Origin: Tillandsia leiboldiana
Taxonomy: Eukaryota; Streptophyta; Magnoliopsida; Poales; Bromeliaceae
Direction of reading: 5' to 3'
Length of the DNA: 64,000 nucleotides
Assembly: GCA_029204045.2 (NCBI GenBank)
Contig: CM055076.1
Span: 22,606,743-22,670,742 of the forward strand
Positions 36,600-48,344 of the stretch are shown piece by piece. A program made the translations under genes and the position numbers. The notes under the pieces were generated by a model, which had not been told where the DNA came from, did not search any database, and saw only the letters and a program-made list of their open reading frames with translations. Each line of letters opens with the position of its first letter. Within the stretch, counting starts at the first letter, position 1.

Positions 36600-37750
36600 C
36601 AAATATTGCTGGCAAAAATACCGGTTGTAGTGAAATTAGTAAATAAATAAAATAATATATTATAATATATGGTATATTATTTATAATAATAATAGTAGTA
36701 ATACTGCTACTAAAAAAAAAATAATTAATATTATTATTATTAGTATAATATAAAAAATAAAATAAAAATTATTATTATCTATTATATTACTTTTATATTT
36801 ATATTTATTCTTATTTAAGTAAGTATAAGCATGATTATACTTTTCTCGTATATCAATTATTTTTAATTAGCTATTTGCATGACAATAGACTTGTTGCACT
36901 AAAAAGGTGGAAATGCTATTTTGGTGTTATATATTCTAAGGCTAGAATAATTCGTTTTGACTGGAATATTTCTTTTATATATTTTTTTAGAGCATTTGAC
37001 GAAATAGTAAGAATAAAATTTGTTCTCTCATATTTATTTTCGTACCAAATATAGCCTATAAGGGTCGTTTAGTTTAAGACAAGGACGGAGTTACGTGGAG
37101 TGGAGGCCCAAGGTGGCCATAGGCCCCCAATATTTTTAAATTTATATAAAAATTTATTATTAAGTTATTAAAAAAAAAATAATGTAAACTTTAGCGGCCA
37201 AAATAATTTTTTTAAAAAAATAATGTTACCTTATAAACTACGAAATACTTATATAATTGACTTCAACATATCATAATATTTGATTTGCAAATTATATTAG
37301 ATCTTATTACTTAATTTTTAAGATATATCATAATATTTGATTTGTAAATTATACTAGATCTTAATACTTAATTGTTTGGCATAATTTTTTGTAGATATGT
37401 AGATCATTATTATTTTAATTTTAAAGGCAACTGCACTCTATTCTTGTTTTAAAAGAAAAAATATTAAAAATTCAAAAGCTAATGAACAAAATTTTATTTA
37501 TATATAATTTTTTGATTAATATATTTTAAAGATTAATATATTTTGCATAACATATTTTTGGTCCTTCTATAACTAAAATTCTGGTTTGGTTTTCAAGGTT
37601 TGTAGTATTTCGATACTTTTTCATAGTTTTTATTAAAAATATTTGAATTATTATCATTCAACTCAATTCAGATAGTTGTAAAAGGTATTAGTGAAGTAGT
37701 GAAATTATTGTAGATCTATACATGATAGGAATACTACATTATCATGGGTA
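36600..37750. other. AT-rich stretch, no gene seen
   Basis: Unclassified sequence. It includes a small direct repeat (atatcataatatttgatttg near 37268 and 37324). Confidence 0.4.
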
Positions 37751-37754
37751 TTAG

Positions 37755-38301
37755 AATATAGAGTTAGACTTCTATGCTTTCGAAAGTACGGAAGTTATCA
37801 TACTTGTAAGTTGTTTTGAATGATGGGACATCCGATTCGACGATCAGTTCTATTAGACTTGATTTACAATATTAGAACTATCTAGAAACTAAATTTCATA
37901 ATTTTTTGACTTTATTTGCTTAATGAACGAATAATCCCAAAATAAAAGGTTGAAAATAAAAATATTATAAAAAATAGCGATAAAAGACTTAAATTTTAAA
38001 TCGAAAGTATGGATCTTATTTTTAATGTAAGTATAATTTTTTCTTAAAATTTTGCCTAATTTGAATTATTCTATACCATTGAACTTACAAATATCCTGCA
38101 TCAGCTATTAAAATAGTAATTTTTGAGACTCTTTGATCACTTGATAAATAATATCAAAAATTTATAAAATTTGGTTTCTAAATAATTCTAATAACGTAGA
38201 TCATACTTAACGAAGCTGATCGTCGAATCGGATATCCCATCATCGAAAATAACTTACAAACACTGAGAGGTATGTATCTTCGAAAGCATATGAGATTTAC
38301 T

Positions 38302-38310
<9 letters not shown>
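37755..38310. mobile_element. Foldback/MITE with about 150-bp inverted arms
   Basis: The left arm (ttctatgctttcgaaagtac, then gatgggacatccgattcgac, then gatcag) recurs inverted at the right (atatgctttcgaagatac, gatgggatatccgattcgac, gatcag). The spacer of about 250 bp is AT-rich and non-coding. A transcript through it would fold into a long hairpin. A TA/CA microsatellite (38306-38345) hides the right boundary, so no target duplication is called. Confidence 0.7.
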
Positions 38311-38345
<35 letters not shown>

Positions 38346-38760
38346 GCTTGATGTGAATCATTAATAATAATATGCTAGTTCTCAACAACTTTCCAATCTA
38401 AACTTATCATTCTAAATATAAAAATATACAAATATTTTCTGAATTTTACAAACCTTGAAATTAGTTATACTAGTGAAGTACCTGCGCTACATTACGGATA
38501 TTTTTTATAATTATCTATAATAATATTGAAAAAAAATTAATATTTATTTGTAAATTTCATTATAAAGCACTTCCCTGAAAAGGTAAAAATCTAGAAATGT
38601 CAGTTCAGGAAAAAATATATAGGAGTTTGAAATTTTAAAATTTAAAATTTTGGATAAGTAAAAAGAGGATTTGGGACGTTTTCGATTTTGCAAAAGATTT
38701 TAAAAGGAGGATTAGATATTTTTTTTACCCAAAAGAGAAAACCTATTTTTTTCCTAATTA
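38346..38760. other. AT-rich stretch, no gene seen
   Basis: Non-coding sequence before an abrupt shift to GC-rich DNA. Confidence 0.4.
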
Positions 38761-38769
38761 TCTCTCCCT

Positions 38770-39590
38770 TAAACTAAATCTCATCTTCTTCCTCGTAGTC
38801 GTCGTCACCGCCATCGTCGGAGCCGTGGAGGCAGGCACCCGGGCTCCGACCTCCAGATCCAGGCGTCCTCTCTCTCCTGCTGCTGCTGTCACCGCCGCAC
38901 ACTCGAGTGCACGTGCGCGAGAAGGAGCCGCTCACTGCTTGCGCCCGCGCTTGCTACTGCGTGCACCCGCGCCTGCTGGGCCGCGCTCTGCCTCGGCCTA
39001 AGCCGCGCTCGTGCGCCTGCAGCCCTAGCCCGCGCCCGCACGCCCTGCTCTGCCTGCGCGAACTGCGCCCTGCCTGGCCGCGCGCCTGCAGCCACGCGCC
39101 CTGCGTCCCTGCTTCGGCCACGCGCCTGCACGCCTTGCGCGCTGCCCGTGAGTCCCACGGGCTTGCAGCCCTAGCGCCAGCAGCAAGTCGCGCCTGCTGC
39201 TGCCTGTGCGCTGTTGTAGCAGCCCAGCCTGCGCGCGGTCGGGTGCGGGCCTGGCCAGATGCGAGCGTGGTCGCGGCACAGGCGACTACAGACGCCCAGA
39301 TCTGAAGGGAAAATGTCCAGTCTCTTCACCCTTCGGCTTCGACGGCGACGGCAACGACGAGGATGAGAGAGATGAAGGGGAAAGGGGGAGAGAAAGAGAG
39401 ATAGAGAAAAAGAGAGAGAGGGGGGATTACAAATATTTTGTGTGTTGAATGAGGGGGGGAACCGACTTGGGGTTTCGAGAAGAGGACACGTAGAGAGGGA
39501 AGGGAGGGGGACGGCTGTGGGAGAAGCCCATGTGTAGAGGGCGAAAGAGAGAAAAGAGATGAGAGCACGACACATCAGCACAGAAAGTTT
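38770..39590. other. GC-rich island, possibly captured gene sequence
   Basis: An abrupt GC-rich block with repeated cgcgcctgcagcc / gcccgc motifs, flanked on both sides by very AT-rich DNA. Open frames exist on both strands but are Ala/Arg/Cys-rich and match no family I recognise. A GA-rich tract follows (39360-39430). The AT/GC/AT layout resembles Pack-MULE cargo, but convincing inverted ends were not found. Confidence 0.35.
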
Positions 39591-39830
39591 GGGAAGGCGT
39601 CATGCGGGCATAAAAGAACTGAAAATTTATAATCTTTATTGATATTTACTCGTTTTCAATTTTAAAATATTATAAATAGTTTGGTGAAGTTTGAAAATTA
39701 CGAATTTTTCTCTGAACAAGTCAAAGGCCTTATTATTTTACTTAAAATAACCATTATTTCTTACCTAGTAGCCACTCACATTAAATCAGTGATTTACAGT
39801 ATTGTAAAAAACAAAAAAAAATAAAGGAGA

Positions 39831-39992
39831 ATAAAACTACATGTACATCCAAAAGAGAGTTTACATTCTATACCCACCATCTAATGATGGGAGGGTCATT
39901 TATGTTGTGAAGTGACATTCACTCCACCCCACCTATTGGATGGATGAAGTATGAGATGTACACCCACAAACGGTGTACAACTAGCATTTTTA
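39831..39992. mobile_element. Small MITE, aatgcta/tgtacac family
   Basis: The left end (aataaaactacatgtacatc) pairs with the right end read backwards (aaaaatgctagttgtacacc). It is about 160 bp. It shares ends and inner motifs (ccacc-catc, gagatgtacac) with the MITE at 47318-47489. Target duplication is not clear. Confidence 0.6.
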
Positions 39993-39996
39993 AACC

Positions 39997-40056
39997 CTCC
40001 AAACTCAGTTATGAAAAGCAATAAATCTCCAAACTCAGTTATGAAAAGCAATAAAT
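39997..40056. repeat. Perfect 30-bp tandem duplication
   Basis: Two identical adjacent units starting ctccaaactcagttatgaaa, directly after the MITE. Confidence 0.9.
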
Positions 40057-40191
40057 CTTGATCTTGACATTCTGATATATTACTGGTGTCAATAAGAGCA
40101 AAACAGTCATTAGTCATTATACTAAAGTAAAGTAGACTTTGACCGGTTTAGAGATATATTTGCAAGCTTTTAAAGTTTATATAAATTAGAT

Positions 40192-40349
40192 TTTTTTTTT
40201 ATTTTTTTTTTAGAGGAAAATAGTATGTTATTCGTTTTTTTTATTTTTAAAATAAATTTAGCTAAAAATATGAAATAACTAGACTTCGAACTCAGGTCTC
40301 GAATATCAACCATCAAATCTTTTGTCACTTTGCATTAGGGATAGATGAT
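40192..40349 (-). mobile_element. Second SINE of the same family, with 12-bp duplication
   Basis: TATAAATTAGAT flanks the insert (40180-40191 and 40350-40361). On the minus strand the body matches the 21916 SINE: taatgcaaagtgac, ggttgatattcgagacctga, gttcgaagtctagtt, then ttagctaaa and aaataaaaaaaacgaataac, and a poly(A) tail (T run on plus). A- and B-box positions are retained. Confidence 0.87.
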
Positions 40350-40741
40350 TATAAATTAGATATTATATTTTAAAGTTTGAAGGAATAAATAAGTAATTAT
40401 GTTTGAAATTAAAGATGTGAAAGTACTATGTATAAAAGTCACAATGTTTGAAATTTAGTTTCTATGCAGAATCAACAATTGTATAATAAAAATATTATTT
40501 AATTTATAAATATGTAACATAAATTAGATTTTAATTTGGAGCTTCTATTATAAGAAAAATTTTTAGAATACAACAGTTATATTACTGATCTGATATTTCC
40601 AACCAATTAAATTATTTTTTTTTTGGATTCATCCATTTAATCATAATTTTTTTAAAAATAATTTTATTGTATATAACTTTGTTTTCAAAATAAAAAAATA
40701 TAATTAGCTAATTATAGATAACCGGGTGTAGTTGCTACATA

Positions 40742-41690
40742 TAAGGATGTAAACGGGGTGGATATTTAAAAATTCGAATTCGAACTAATTATCGAATCCG
40801 AAACCAAAATTCAAATCTGAATCTGACGAATTTTAAAAATTTATATTCAAATCAAAACAATTATTTATTTATTTCTCTTTACAATATTTCAAAACTTATT
40901 ATATCAAATCTAAATTTTTAAAATATAAATTTAAATATAATAACAAATATTTGCATATATTATATAATATAAAATTAATTCGAATTCTGATCGGATTCGA
41001 ATTCAGATAGAGTATAATCAAAATTCATATCCAAATTTAAATTTATTAAATTTTTATTTTTTATATTTATAATTAAAATAATATTCATTTAAATAATTTT
41101 TTGTATTCAAATTTAATTCATAAAATTTCATATATCGTACTATTGTACCATTAGTATCCATTAACATCTCTAGCTACGTAATTAGGGATGTCAACGGATC
41201 GGATTCGGAACAGATTTTTAAAAATTCGAACCCGAATCCAAACCCGACTATCAAATCCGAATCCGAACTTGAATCCGACGAATTTTAAAAATTCATATCT
41301 AAATCCGAATCCGATTAAAAATTCAAAACCCGAATCCGAACTTGAACGCGAAATTTCAAACCCAAAATAATTATTTTTTTTTCTTTACAATATTTCAAAA
41401 TTATATTAAATTTAATTGTTTAAAATATAAATTTAAATATAATATTAAATATTTATATACACATATATTATATAACGTAAAATTAATTCGGGTTCAGGTT
41501 CGAGTCTGGTACAATCAAAATTCATATCAAATTCAAATTCGTAGAATTTTTAATTTTTATATCAATATTCGAATTCATATCCGTTTAATATCGAATAAAT
41601 TCATTCCTATTAAATTCGAATTCAAATAAAATTTTAGATACCCGTATCCATTAATATCCCTATACATAGCATATTGTACCATTAGTACCC
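40742..41690. mobile_element. Two tandem hAT-like MITEs sharing a target site
   Basis: Two diverged AT-rich copies (about 40742-41172 and 41183-41690) each start ta(a/g)ggatgt(a/c)aacgg and end ccattaacat(c/t)(t/c)ctag, which is inverted. GCTACATA, GCTACGTA and GCTACATC stand before, between and after them. Inner sequence is rich in aattcgaa / aatccgaa motifs. The 8-bp site and the TAGGGATG ends fit hAT MITEs. Confidence 0.65.
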
Positions 41691-41744
41691 ATTAACATTC
41701 CTAGCTACATCAATACAAATAAAGGGAAAATTCTCAACGGCCTT

Positions 41745-42420
41745 TCCTTAATTTCGGGGTGTGGGTCCCTGGTCCTTTATTTATTTTCTTTTCTTCCTTT
41801 GTGGGCCTCTAGCTTTTTTCTTTTTTTTTTTTTCCCTTCACCTCTCTCTTTTTTTCTCTTTTTTTTCTTTTCTTCCTTTGTGGGCCTCTCAGTTTTTTTC
41901 TTTTTTTTTCCCTTCACCTTTCTTTTTTTTTCTCTCATTCCCTCTTTGCATTTGATCTGCACCGTCCATACCTACTACAGTTTAGGGATGTGGGCCTCTC
42001 ACCTTTTTTTCTTTTCTTCCTCCGTGGGGTTCTCACCTTTTCTCTTTTTTTTTCCCATTCACCTCTCTCCTTTTTTCTCTCATTCCCTCTTTGCATACCT
42101 ACTACAGATCCTTGCATCTCTCATTCCCTCTTTGCATACCTACTACAGATCCTTGCATTTAATGCCGCCATGGAGTAGTCTTTTCGCCGCTCGGTGATGG
42201 CGCTCCCTCCTCCCCCTCTCCCCTCCTCTCCCCCCACACCGCCATGGAATAGTCTTTTCGGTGACGGCGCTCCCTTCCTCGCCACTCCCCTCCTCTCCCC
42301 CCATACGTACCATCTCTGCTGATGCTGGCTGATGCGCGCCATACCACTCCTCTCGCATCGCCGCTTTTCTATCCCGAGCCTGCCGGATTGCCGGAGTTGG
42401 TGAGCAGAGATGGTAAAATA
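41745..42420. repeat. Pyrimidine-rich imperfect tandem repeats
   Basis: Units around gtgggcctct ... ctttttttcccttcacctct repeat about three times (41761-42070). They are followed by a 41-bp tandem pair (from 42081; cattccctctttgcatacct) and a roughly 80-bp direct repeat containing gccgccatgga-tagtctttt. No gene is supported. Confidence 0.6.
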
Positions 42421-42458
42421 GTATTCTCCCTATCTATTCTTGGGTTGATCCCATACCC

Positions 42459-42459
42459 A

Positions 42460-42504
<45 letters not shown>
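42459..42504. repeat. (CT)n microsatellite
   Basis: CT run with a single T interruption. Confidence 0.9.
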
Positions 42505-42505
<1 letters not shown>

Positions 42506-43401
42506 TACTTTATTCGGCTATATATACTGTTGGAATGGATTTTAGTTCCTTTGCCCACTTGCTTTGTATCTTGTAAGTTCTTCTTCCTTCTATTGCTGCA
42601 TACAAGGGCTTCCTCGGTTTTTCTTTTGTTCCTTCTGGTGGCCTACATTTATTTAGAAGGCAGAGGTTTGGTGCTCTCATCTTTTATTGTAGTTGTGGTG
42701 ATTCATTCTTAGATGCTTCTTAGGTTTTTCCCTTTTCTCATTCCAATTGTTGTTTCATGTTCTTTTTCTCTTTTCCTTTTAATTTTTCCGAATTGCAGTT
42801 AGATTATTTGTAGATTTAGGTACTATTGCTTCAACTATTTGTAGATTTAGATTTAGGTACTCTTAAAAATTAGTGACTATTGCTTCAGTTCCAATGAAAA
42901 CCCAAATGAACGTGAAGAATGAAATCATGAGTCCCTCTTTGAAAAGGTCCACTTTTTAACTCATTTATATTCTTGTTTCAAAAAGAATGCTGCTATTGAT
43001 CATTCCCTACTGTTTTAAAGGACTTCGCCCTGTTTGGTTAGAGCATGAGGGAAATTAGGTTTAGAGTCTGTGTACTCAGTGCTGTTTGTAATCACTATTT
43101 TTGTTCATTCTCCAATTTTGTTGTATAGGAATATCAAAAACAAGATGTACTTTCGGACCATCAGTGTGAGTACATAGTGTGGATGAGGTAGAGGGCGAAA
43201 GTTTTAACCAAAACAGCAACCACTATGTTATTGTAAAAGATTGTTTCTGTTTTTGGCTGAAGAAAACTTTGCGATACTCATTCCAGCCTTGTGATTCAAT
43301 AAATAGTGCAGTAATGATTATAATACAGTAAGTTCCATAATCTTTTGTTTAAAAGAAGTGCAGTATATCTAATGTTAGTTTTCTTGATTGTGCTTTTGCA
43401 G

Positions 43402-43818
43402 TCCAACATGGTTTCGCCGTACTCCCTTCATCAACAGCAGCTCGCATTCCTTTCCCAGCAACAAGCTCTCTTAACGGCTGCAGCAAAATCAGGTGTTAAT
43501 GCATCCCCAACATTTCCACAAACCAATCAACCGATGGCTAATGGGTCCCATGTATCTAATGGAAACTTCCCAGCTCAGAATTGAAGTAATCCCGGTCATC
43601 AATTTCCAGGAATGACAGGGGTAGCTCGACAAAATGGCTTCAGTGCCTTTGGTCAGGTAGCCTTCTTAAATCTCAATAAGTTGTAGTTTATATGATTATA
43701 TCAGAATTCTATGATTTCCTTTTTCATTTGTGGTCCCTCTGTTTGTGTTGTGAGTTAGAAAATATTAGACAGGCACAACCTTCTGGGAACTACAATTCTT
43801 TTGCTGTACCTGGGTAAA
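43402..43818 (+). pseudogene. ARF-GAP (AGD5-like) C-terminal fragment
   Basis: After a good acceptor (tgcttttgcag) an exon at 43402-43656 reads VSPYSLHQQQLAFLSQQQAL, TAAAKSG and then SNPGHQFPGMTG before a GT donor. This order and spacing match the Gln-rich tail of plant AGD5-type ARF GTPase-activating proteins. There a Trp precedes SNPG; here it is TGA (43582-43584), a TGG-to-TGA nonsense change. A second exon-like piece (about 43770-43818, RQAQPSGNYNSFAVPG) follows. The catalytic zinc-finger ARF-GAP domain and later exons are absent from the window, so this is a dead partial copy. Confidence 0.7.
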
Positions 43819-44740
43819 CTGTTCACTCTTTAAATAGTTTCGTTCTATATTTTTGTATTATTACCACAACCTTTCGATTCAGCATGAAGGTAATATATAC
43901 CTCTCAGTGCTTAAGTAGGATTCTCTAAACCACTCATTATGCTACTGTATTTTATAACCATTTGTAATGGATTCAATATCATTTTTCAAAAAAGTTTACA
44001 TTATAGAGTTTATTTTAACAGATGTATTCTCTGGCTTCCTTTCAGAATAGTCATCTCGCTTGTGTGTGGAGATAGCATTGCAATAGCTATTGTTACTTTC
44101 AATTTGTTTCTCTTTTTTTTTTTGTTGATACTTTTCAAAAGTAGGTTATAGTTCTTGGATATAAGTTCCAGGAGTTTTTATTTCTTTATTAATACCTGGC
44201 ACATAAGTTACGGAGCTTATTAATCATGTATCGTCTTAGATTTAAAATTGAAGAGATGTTATTTATTAATGATCAATTGGTATATGTATTAATTATACTT
44301 TTATACTTTTTTTTTTTCTAACTTATAAATTTAAAAACTTTATAATATATAAAATATTTCTATTTTTATAAATAATTTATTATTTATTACTTAATAATTA
44401 TTAATTATTAATATTAATTTATTATAAATATATTCGTCCGCTGTAAAGTACGGTCTTTAACTAGTAACCGACGATACCAGAAACAATTTCACCAGATCTG
44501 TTGTCGCCACGTCGCCACGTAAGGTTTTGCCTTGGGAAACCGGGGACACGTCATTCCTGTTTTCCGAGGATGGGTACCGGGATGGAAAAAAAGTCTACTA
44601 ATGGAAGGAAACGGCTATGCGTACGCCTCTCTTAGGAGGGGGCATAAGTGGAAAACCAAACTCCTTGATGAAACGGTTGATACAATTTCGTCAGAATTTT
44701 AGTTGAAAATAAAATAATAATAAGATAAGCAGGACATTAA

Positions 44741-46036
44741 GGTCCCGTTTGGTAATGGAACGGAATCGAAAATAACGGGTTTATCTCTCTTATTCTTCCA
44801 AACGCTTCAGGAATCATCTGGTATTGATTAACCCAGAACAAGGAGAATAGCTGGTATAACAAATCATATCCTATTATTTTACTATAAAAATTTTTACTAT
44901 ATTACCCTTCTTATCTACTTTATCTCATCCCAACATATTATTTTAATAAAAACTCTCTCCTCACTCTCTCTCCTCTTCCCTCCTTTCTCTCTTCCCAATA
45001 CACTCTCATCATCACAAATCCCTCTCTCCTCTCTCTCTTTTCCTTCATCCCACCTCCTTTCTCTCTTCCCAATACACTCTCATCATCACAAATTAATATT
45101 ATAAAATTTTAAATTTATTACTTAAAATAAATATTATAAAATTTATTATTTAAAATAAATATTATAAAATTTTAAATCTTAAAATTAAAATGTTGAAATT
45201 TTATATTTTAAATTTAAATTTTAATTTGAAAAAATAAAATATTAAATTAAATATTATTTTTAAATAATATAATTTAATTATGATTATAATTTTATTTTTA
45301 TTTTTTTAAACCATTAATCCATTAATTAAAACGAAATAATTAGATTTTAACAACTTTTATCACATTTTTTTAAACCATTAATCCATTAATTTTAATTTGA
45401 AAAAAGTTAACATTAAATTAAATATAAAATTTTTAAATAATACATTTTAATTATGATTATAAATTTATTTTTATTTTTTTAAATCAATAATTCATTAATT
45501 AAAATGAGAAAAACGAGTTTAGAAAATTTTAATGACATAATAAAACTCGTGGGCAAAAATTTATAAATATTTAGCAAATATACGAATTTTACGAATTTTA
45601 AAAAAATTTTATGTTAAAAATTAATTATTTAAAATTAATATTATATAATTGTAAATCTTAAAATTAAAATGTTGAAATTTTATATTTTAAATTTAAATTT
45701 TAAGTTGAAAAAATTAATTATTAAATTAAATGTATTATTTTTAAATAATACATTTTAATTATGATTATAATTTTAATTTTATTTTTTTAAATCATTAATC
45801 CATTAATTAAAACGAACTAATTCGTTTTTAACAATTTTTATCACATATTAAGTTTTGAGGGCAAAAAAGTAATTTACCCATCTTATCCTCTTTATCCCTC
45901 CTATTCCTCAGTATTAAACCAAACACAAATTCTCTTATCCCTGAAACCATTCCAAACGAGTTTAAGCTATAGTTCCGTACTTTATACTTATCCCCGGTTT
46001 AGCCAATTCCAGCTTAACCCCGTTCCAAACGCACCC
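44741..46036. mobile_element. PIF/Harbinger-like non-autonomous element
   Basis: TAA flanks both ends (44738-44740 and 46037-46039). The ends are GGTCCCGTTTGG and, read from the right, GGGTGCGTTTGG. The 1.3-kb interior is very AT-rich and holds internal direct repeats (for example the aaatcttaaaattaaaatgt block twice, and cccaatacactctcatcatc twice). No transposase frame remains. The TAA duplication and GTTTGG ends point to the PIF/Harbinger (Tourist-like) group. Confidence 0.75.
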
Positions 46037-46609
46037 TAAGCATTCGGATTGGGCAAAAATTTAATTAGCATATAATACAAATAAAATTTGTATTATAATT
46101 TTAAAATTTATTAAAAAATTTAGTAAAAAAACGGACTCGACAATTATTCGACTACGTGATTTATACGAAAATTATACGTTCACCAATTAAAAATTCGGAA
46201 TAAAAAATTCGACTTATTAAATTAATTTTTTTTTCTATATTTTTACTATGAGCTTTATATGCTTTCATAGATTTATATACTTTCATACATTTTTATTTTA
46301 TTTAATAGTGACAGAAATATTTTTAAGTAAGAACCACAAAGTATTATATAGAGAGAGGATAATTTAATCAACTTATTTTAAAAATAAAAAAAAATACTTA
46401 AAAAAAAAATTATGAAAACTATATATATTAGAAAGAAACTAGTTAGTAGATAAAAAAAAAAATTATATTAATTGAGAGCAAATATTAATTTTATTCGCAA
46501 GTCACCGAAACTATGAATTAATATGTAAATTTTTAAAATATAAATTTACAAAATCACAACTCAAAAATCACATACTCACAACTCATAAGCTGGTGGTGGC
46601 GACCGGCAA

Positions 46610-46780
46610 GGAAAAAGACGAGCGGCACGCGGCCCGGAGGGTTTCGATGGCGAGCGTCTTCGGCGCGCGGCCCAGAGGGTTCCGATGACGAGCAGCACGC
46701 GGGCCGGGAGGGGTTCCGATGGCGAGCGGCGCGCGGGCCGGGAGGGTTCCGATGGTGAGCAGCGACGCCGGCCGGCGAAG
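46610..46780. repeat. GC-rich minisatellite, period about 45 bp
   Basis: Four imperfect units based on cgagcggc-cgcgggccggga plus gggttccgatgg in otherwise AT-rich DNA. The frames across it are repeat artefacts. Confidence 0.75.
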
Positions 46781-47317
46781 TGGAAAAGAGAAGTACGGTG
46801 GGTGGTTTGGTGTTGTACTTAGTGTGCTGTGAACAATGTGAAGGAGAAACACTCATGACTATTTTGGAGACTTTGACCATTGGTTTGGGTTAATTTTTAA
46901 AATTCAAAAAAAAAGTAGAGTCAAATTTTTGGGAAAAAAATTCAGGATTCACGAATAATTCGCGATTAATAATTTTTAGAAAAAAAAATCGAATTAATCT
47001 AAATTTTTGAAAAAATTCGGAAACGGTTCGTTTAATTCGAATTCTCAATAATTCGCAAATAATTCGCGAATAATACGCAAATTAACTAACTATGATGCTA
47101 AGTTCAAAAAAAAAAAAAAAAAAAAGCATAAATTTTATATTTATGTATAAAATTCATGAATAGTATTGTTCTTTATTTCTAATTAATCATTTGACGTAGA
47201 TATTCGTGTATAATCGTATGTTGTTACCAATTTTATAAGTATTTTTTTAAAAAGAGTGTTAGCTCTATAACCTTTAATGGGTTGCATATTAAAAATATAT
47301 ATATATATTTTTTGAAT

Positions 47318-47489
47318 GAGCAATGCTACATGTACACTCCGAAGGGGTGTATATCATACATCTCCATCATTTTAATGGTGGCGATATTTTTTACGGGTCA
47401 CATCAAGTGACCCATTATCACACCCCCACCCTTAGATGGGTGGGGGTGTGAGATGTACACTCCTTGTGGGTGTACACATAGCATTTTCC
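47318..47489. mobile_element. MITE with 9-bp duplication
   Basis: TTTTTGAAT lies at 47309-47317 and 47490-47498. The ends are inverted (gagcaatgctacatgtacac versus ggaaaatgctatgtgtacac). Inside, a second inverted pair (cacccccacccttagatggg / gtgggggtgtg) makes a strong hairpin. The 9-bp duplication favours the Mutator superfamily. Confidence 0.8.
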
Positions 47490-47662
47490 TTTTTGAATTT
47501 TAATTGAGTTAAAGTAATTAACCCATCAAGTTGGCTCATAAAAAATTGGCATGGACAAGATGTATGAAATATATTAATTAATTTTGAAGATGATTTTTAT
47601 TTGTGCAAGATATGTATCTATTTGTACCTATTTAAACAAGGTCGAGTCTAATTGACATTGTT

Positions 47663-47765
47663 TTTTTTATTTTTTTTAAGAGAAAGACAGCATGCTGCCA
47701 CTTCATTCATGACGGAGATGAACTTAGCAACTGGGCAGCCGATTTCTGCAGTAGAGCAGCCGGGT

Positions 47766-47800
<35 letters not shown>

Positions 47801-47828
47801 GAACTAGGCGCAGAATCTAGTCCAGTTT
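47663..47828 (-). mobile_element. LINE 3' end, 5'-truncated, 19-bp duplication
   Basis: GAGTCTAATTGACATTGTT occurs at 47644-47662 and 47829-47847. The insert starts with T runs, so it lies on the minus strand and ends there in atgaagtggcagcatgctgt, ctttctctt and poly(A). This is the type of 3' end seen in plant LINEs, and long duplications are typical of target-primed reverse transcription. No coding sequence remains. Confidence 0.8.
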
Positions 47829-48344
47829 GAGTCTAATTGACATTGTTGCGACTCAATTAATTAGCATATGCTCAAGCTAATTTAGGGCCGACCATGAGGA
47901 CATACAACAGCAACAAAGCAAAGGTGCACAGCGGACTTGCATGCATTATATTGAAGTTGGCATTGAAGATGAGGTTCTCGACTTGTTGTCTGATTGGCTC
48001 GAAGTTTTGGAGGCAATAGTATAAAGGATTTGGTTAGAAATTTTTTATATTTTTAAAATTTGGTCTTCTTAACTATAGATTTATGAAAAACTCTTTTCGG
48101 TTATTTCTTGAAGTTTTTTATTAAAACAAAAGAAAAGTGGGGTTTATCATAAAGCTATCTGGAGAAGATATAAGGTGGAAGTTTATACTTTTATTTCCTT
48201 TTATATATTTTTATCGATCTCTCCGTAGACGTAGACGTAGACAATTGTCGAACTACGTAAATCTTGATTTCTTTTACCGTTCGATTTTTTTTATTTTTTA
48301 TGCATTTGTGTTGGTAGCGCATAACGGATGATCCATCCAGTTCT

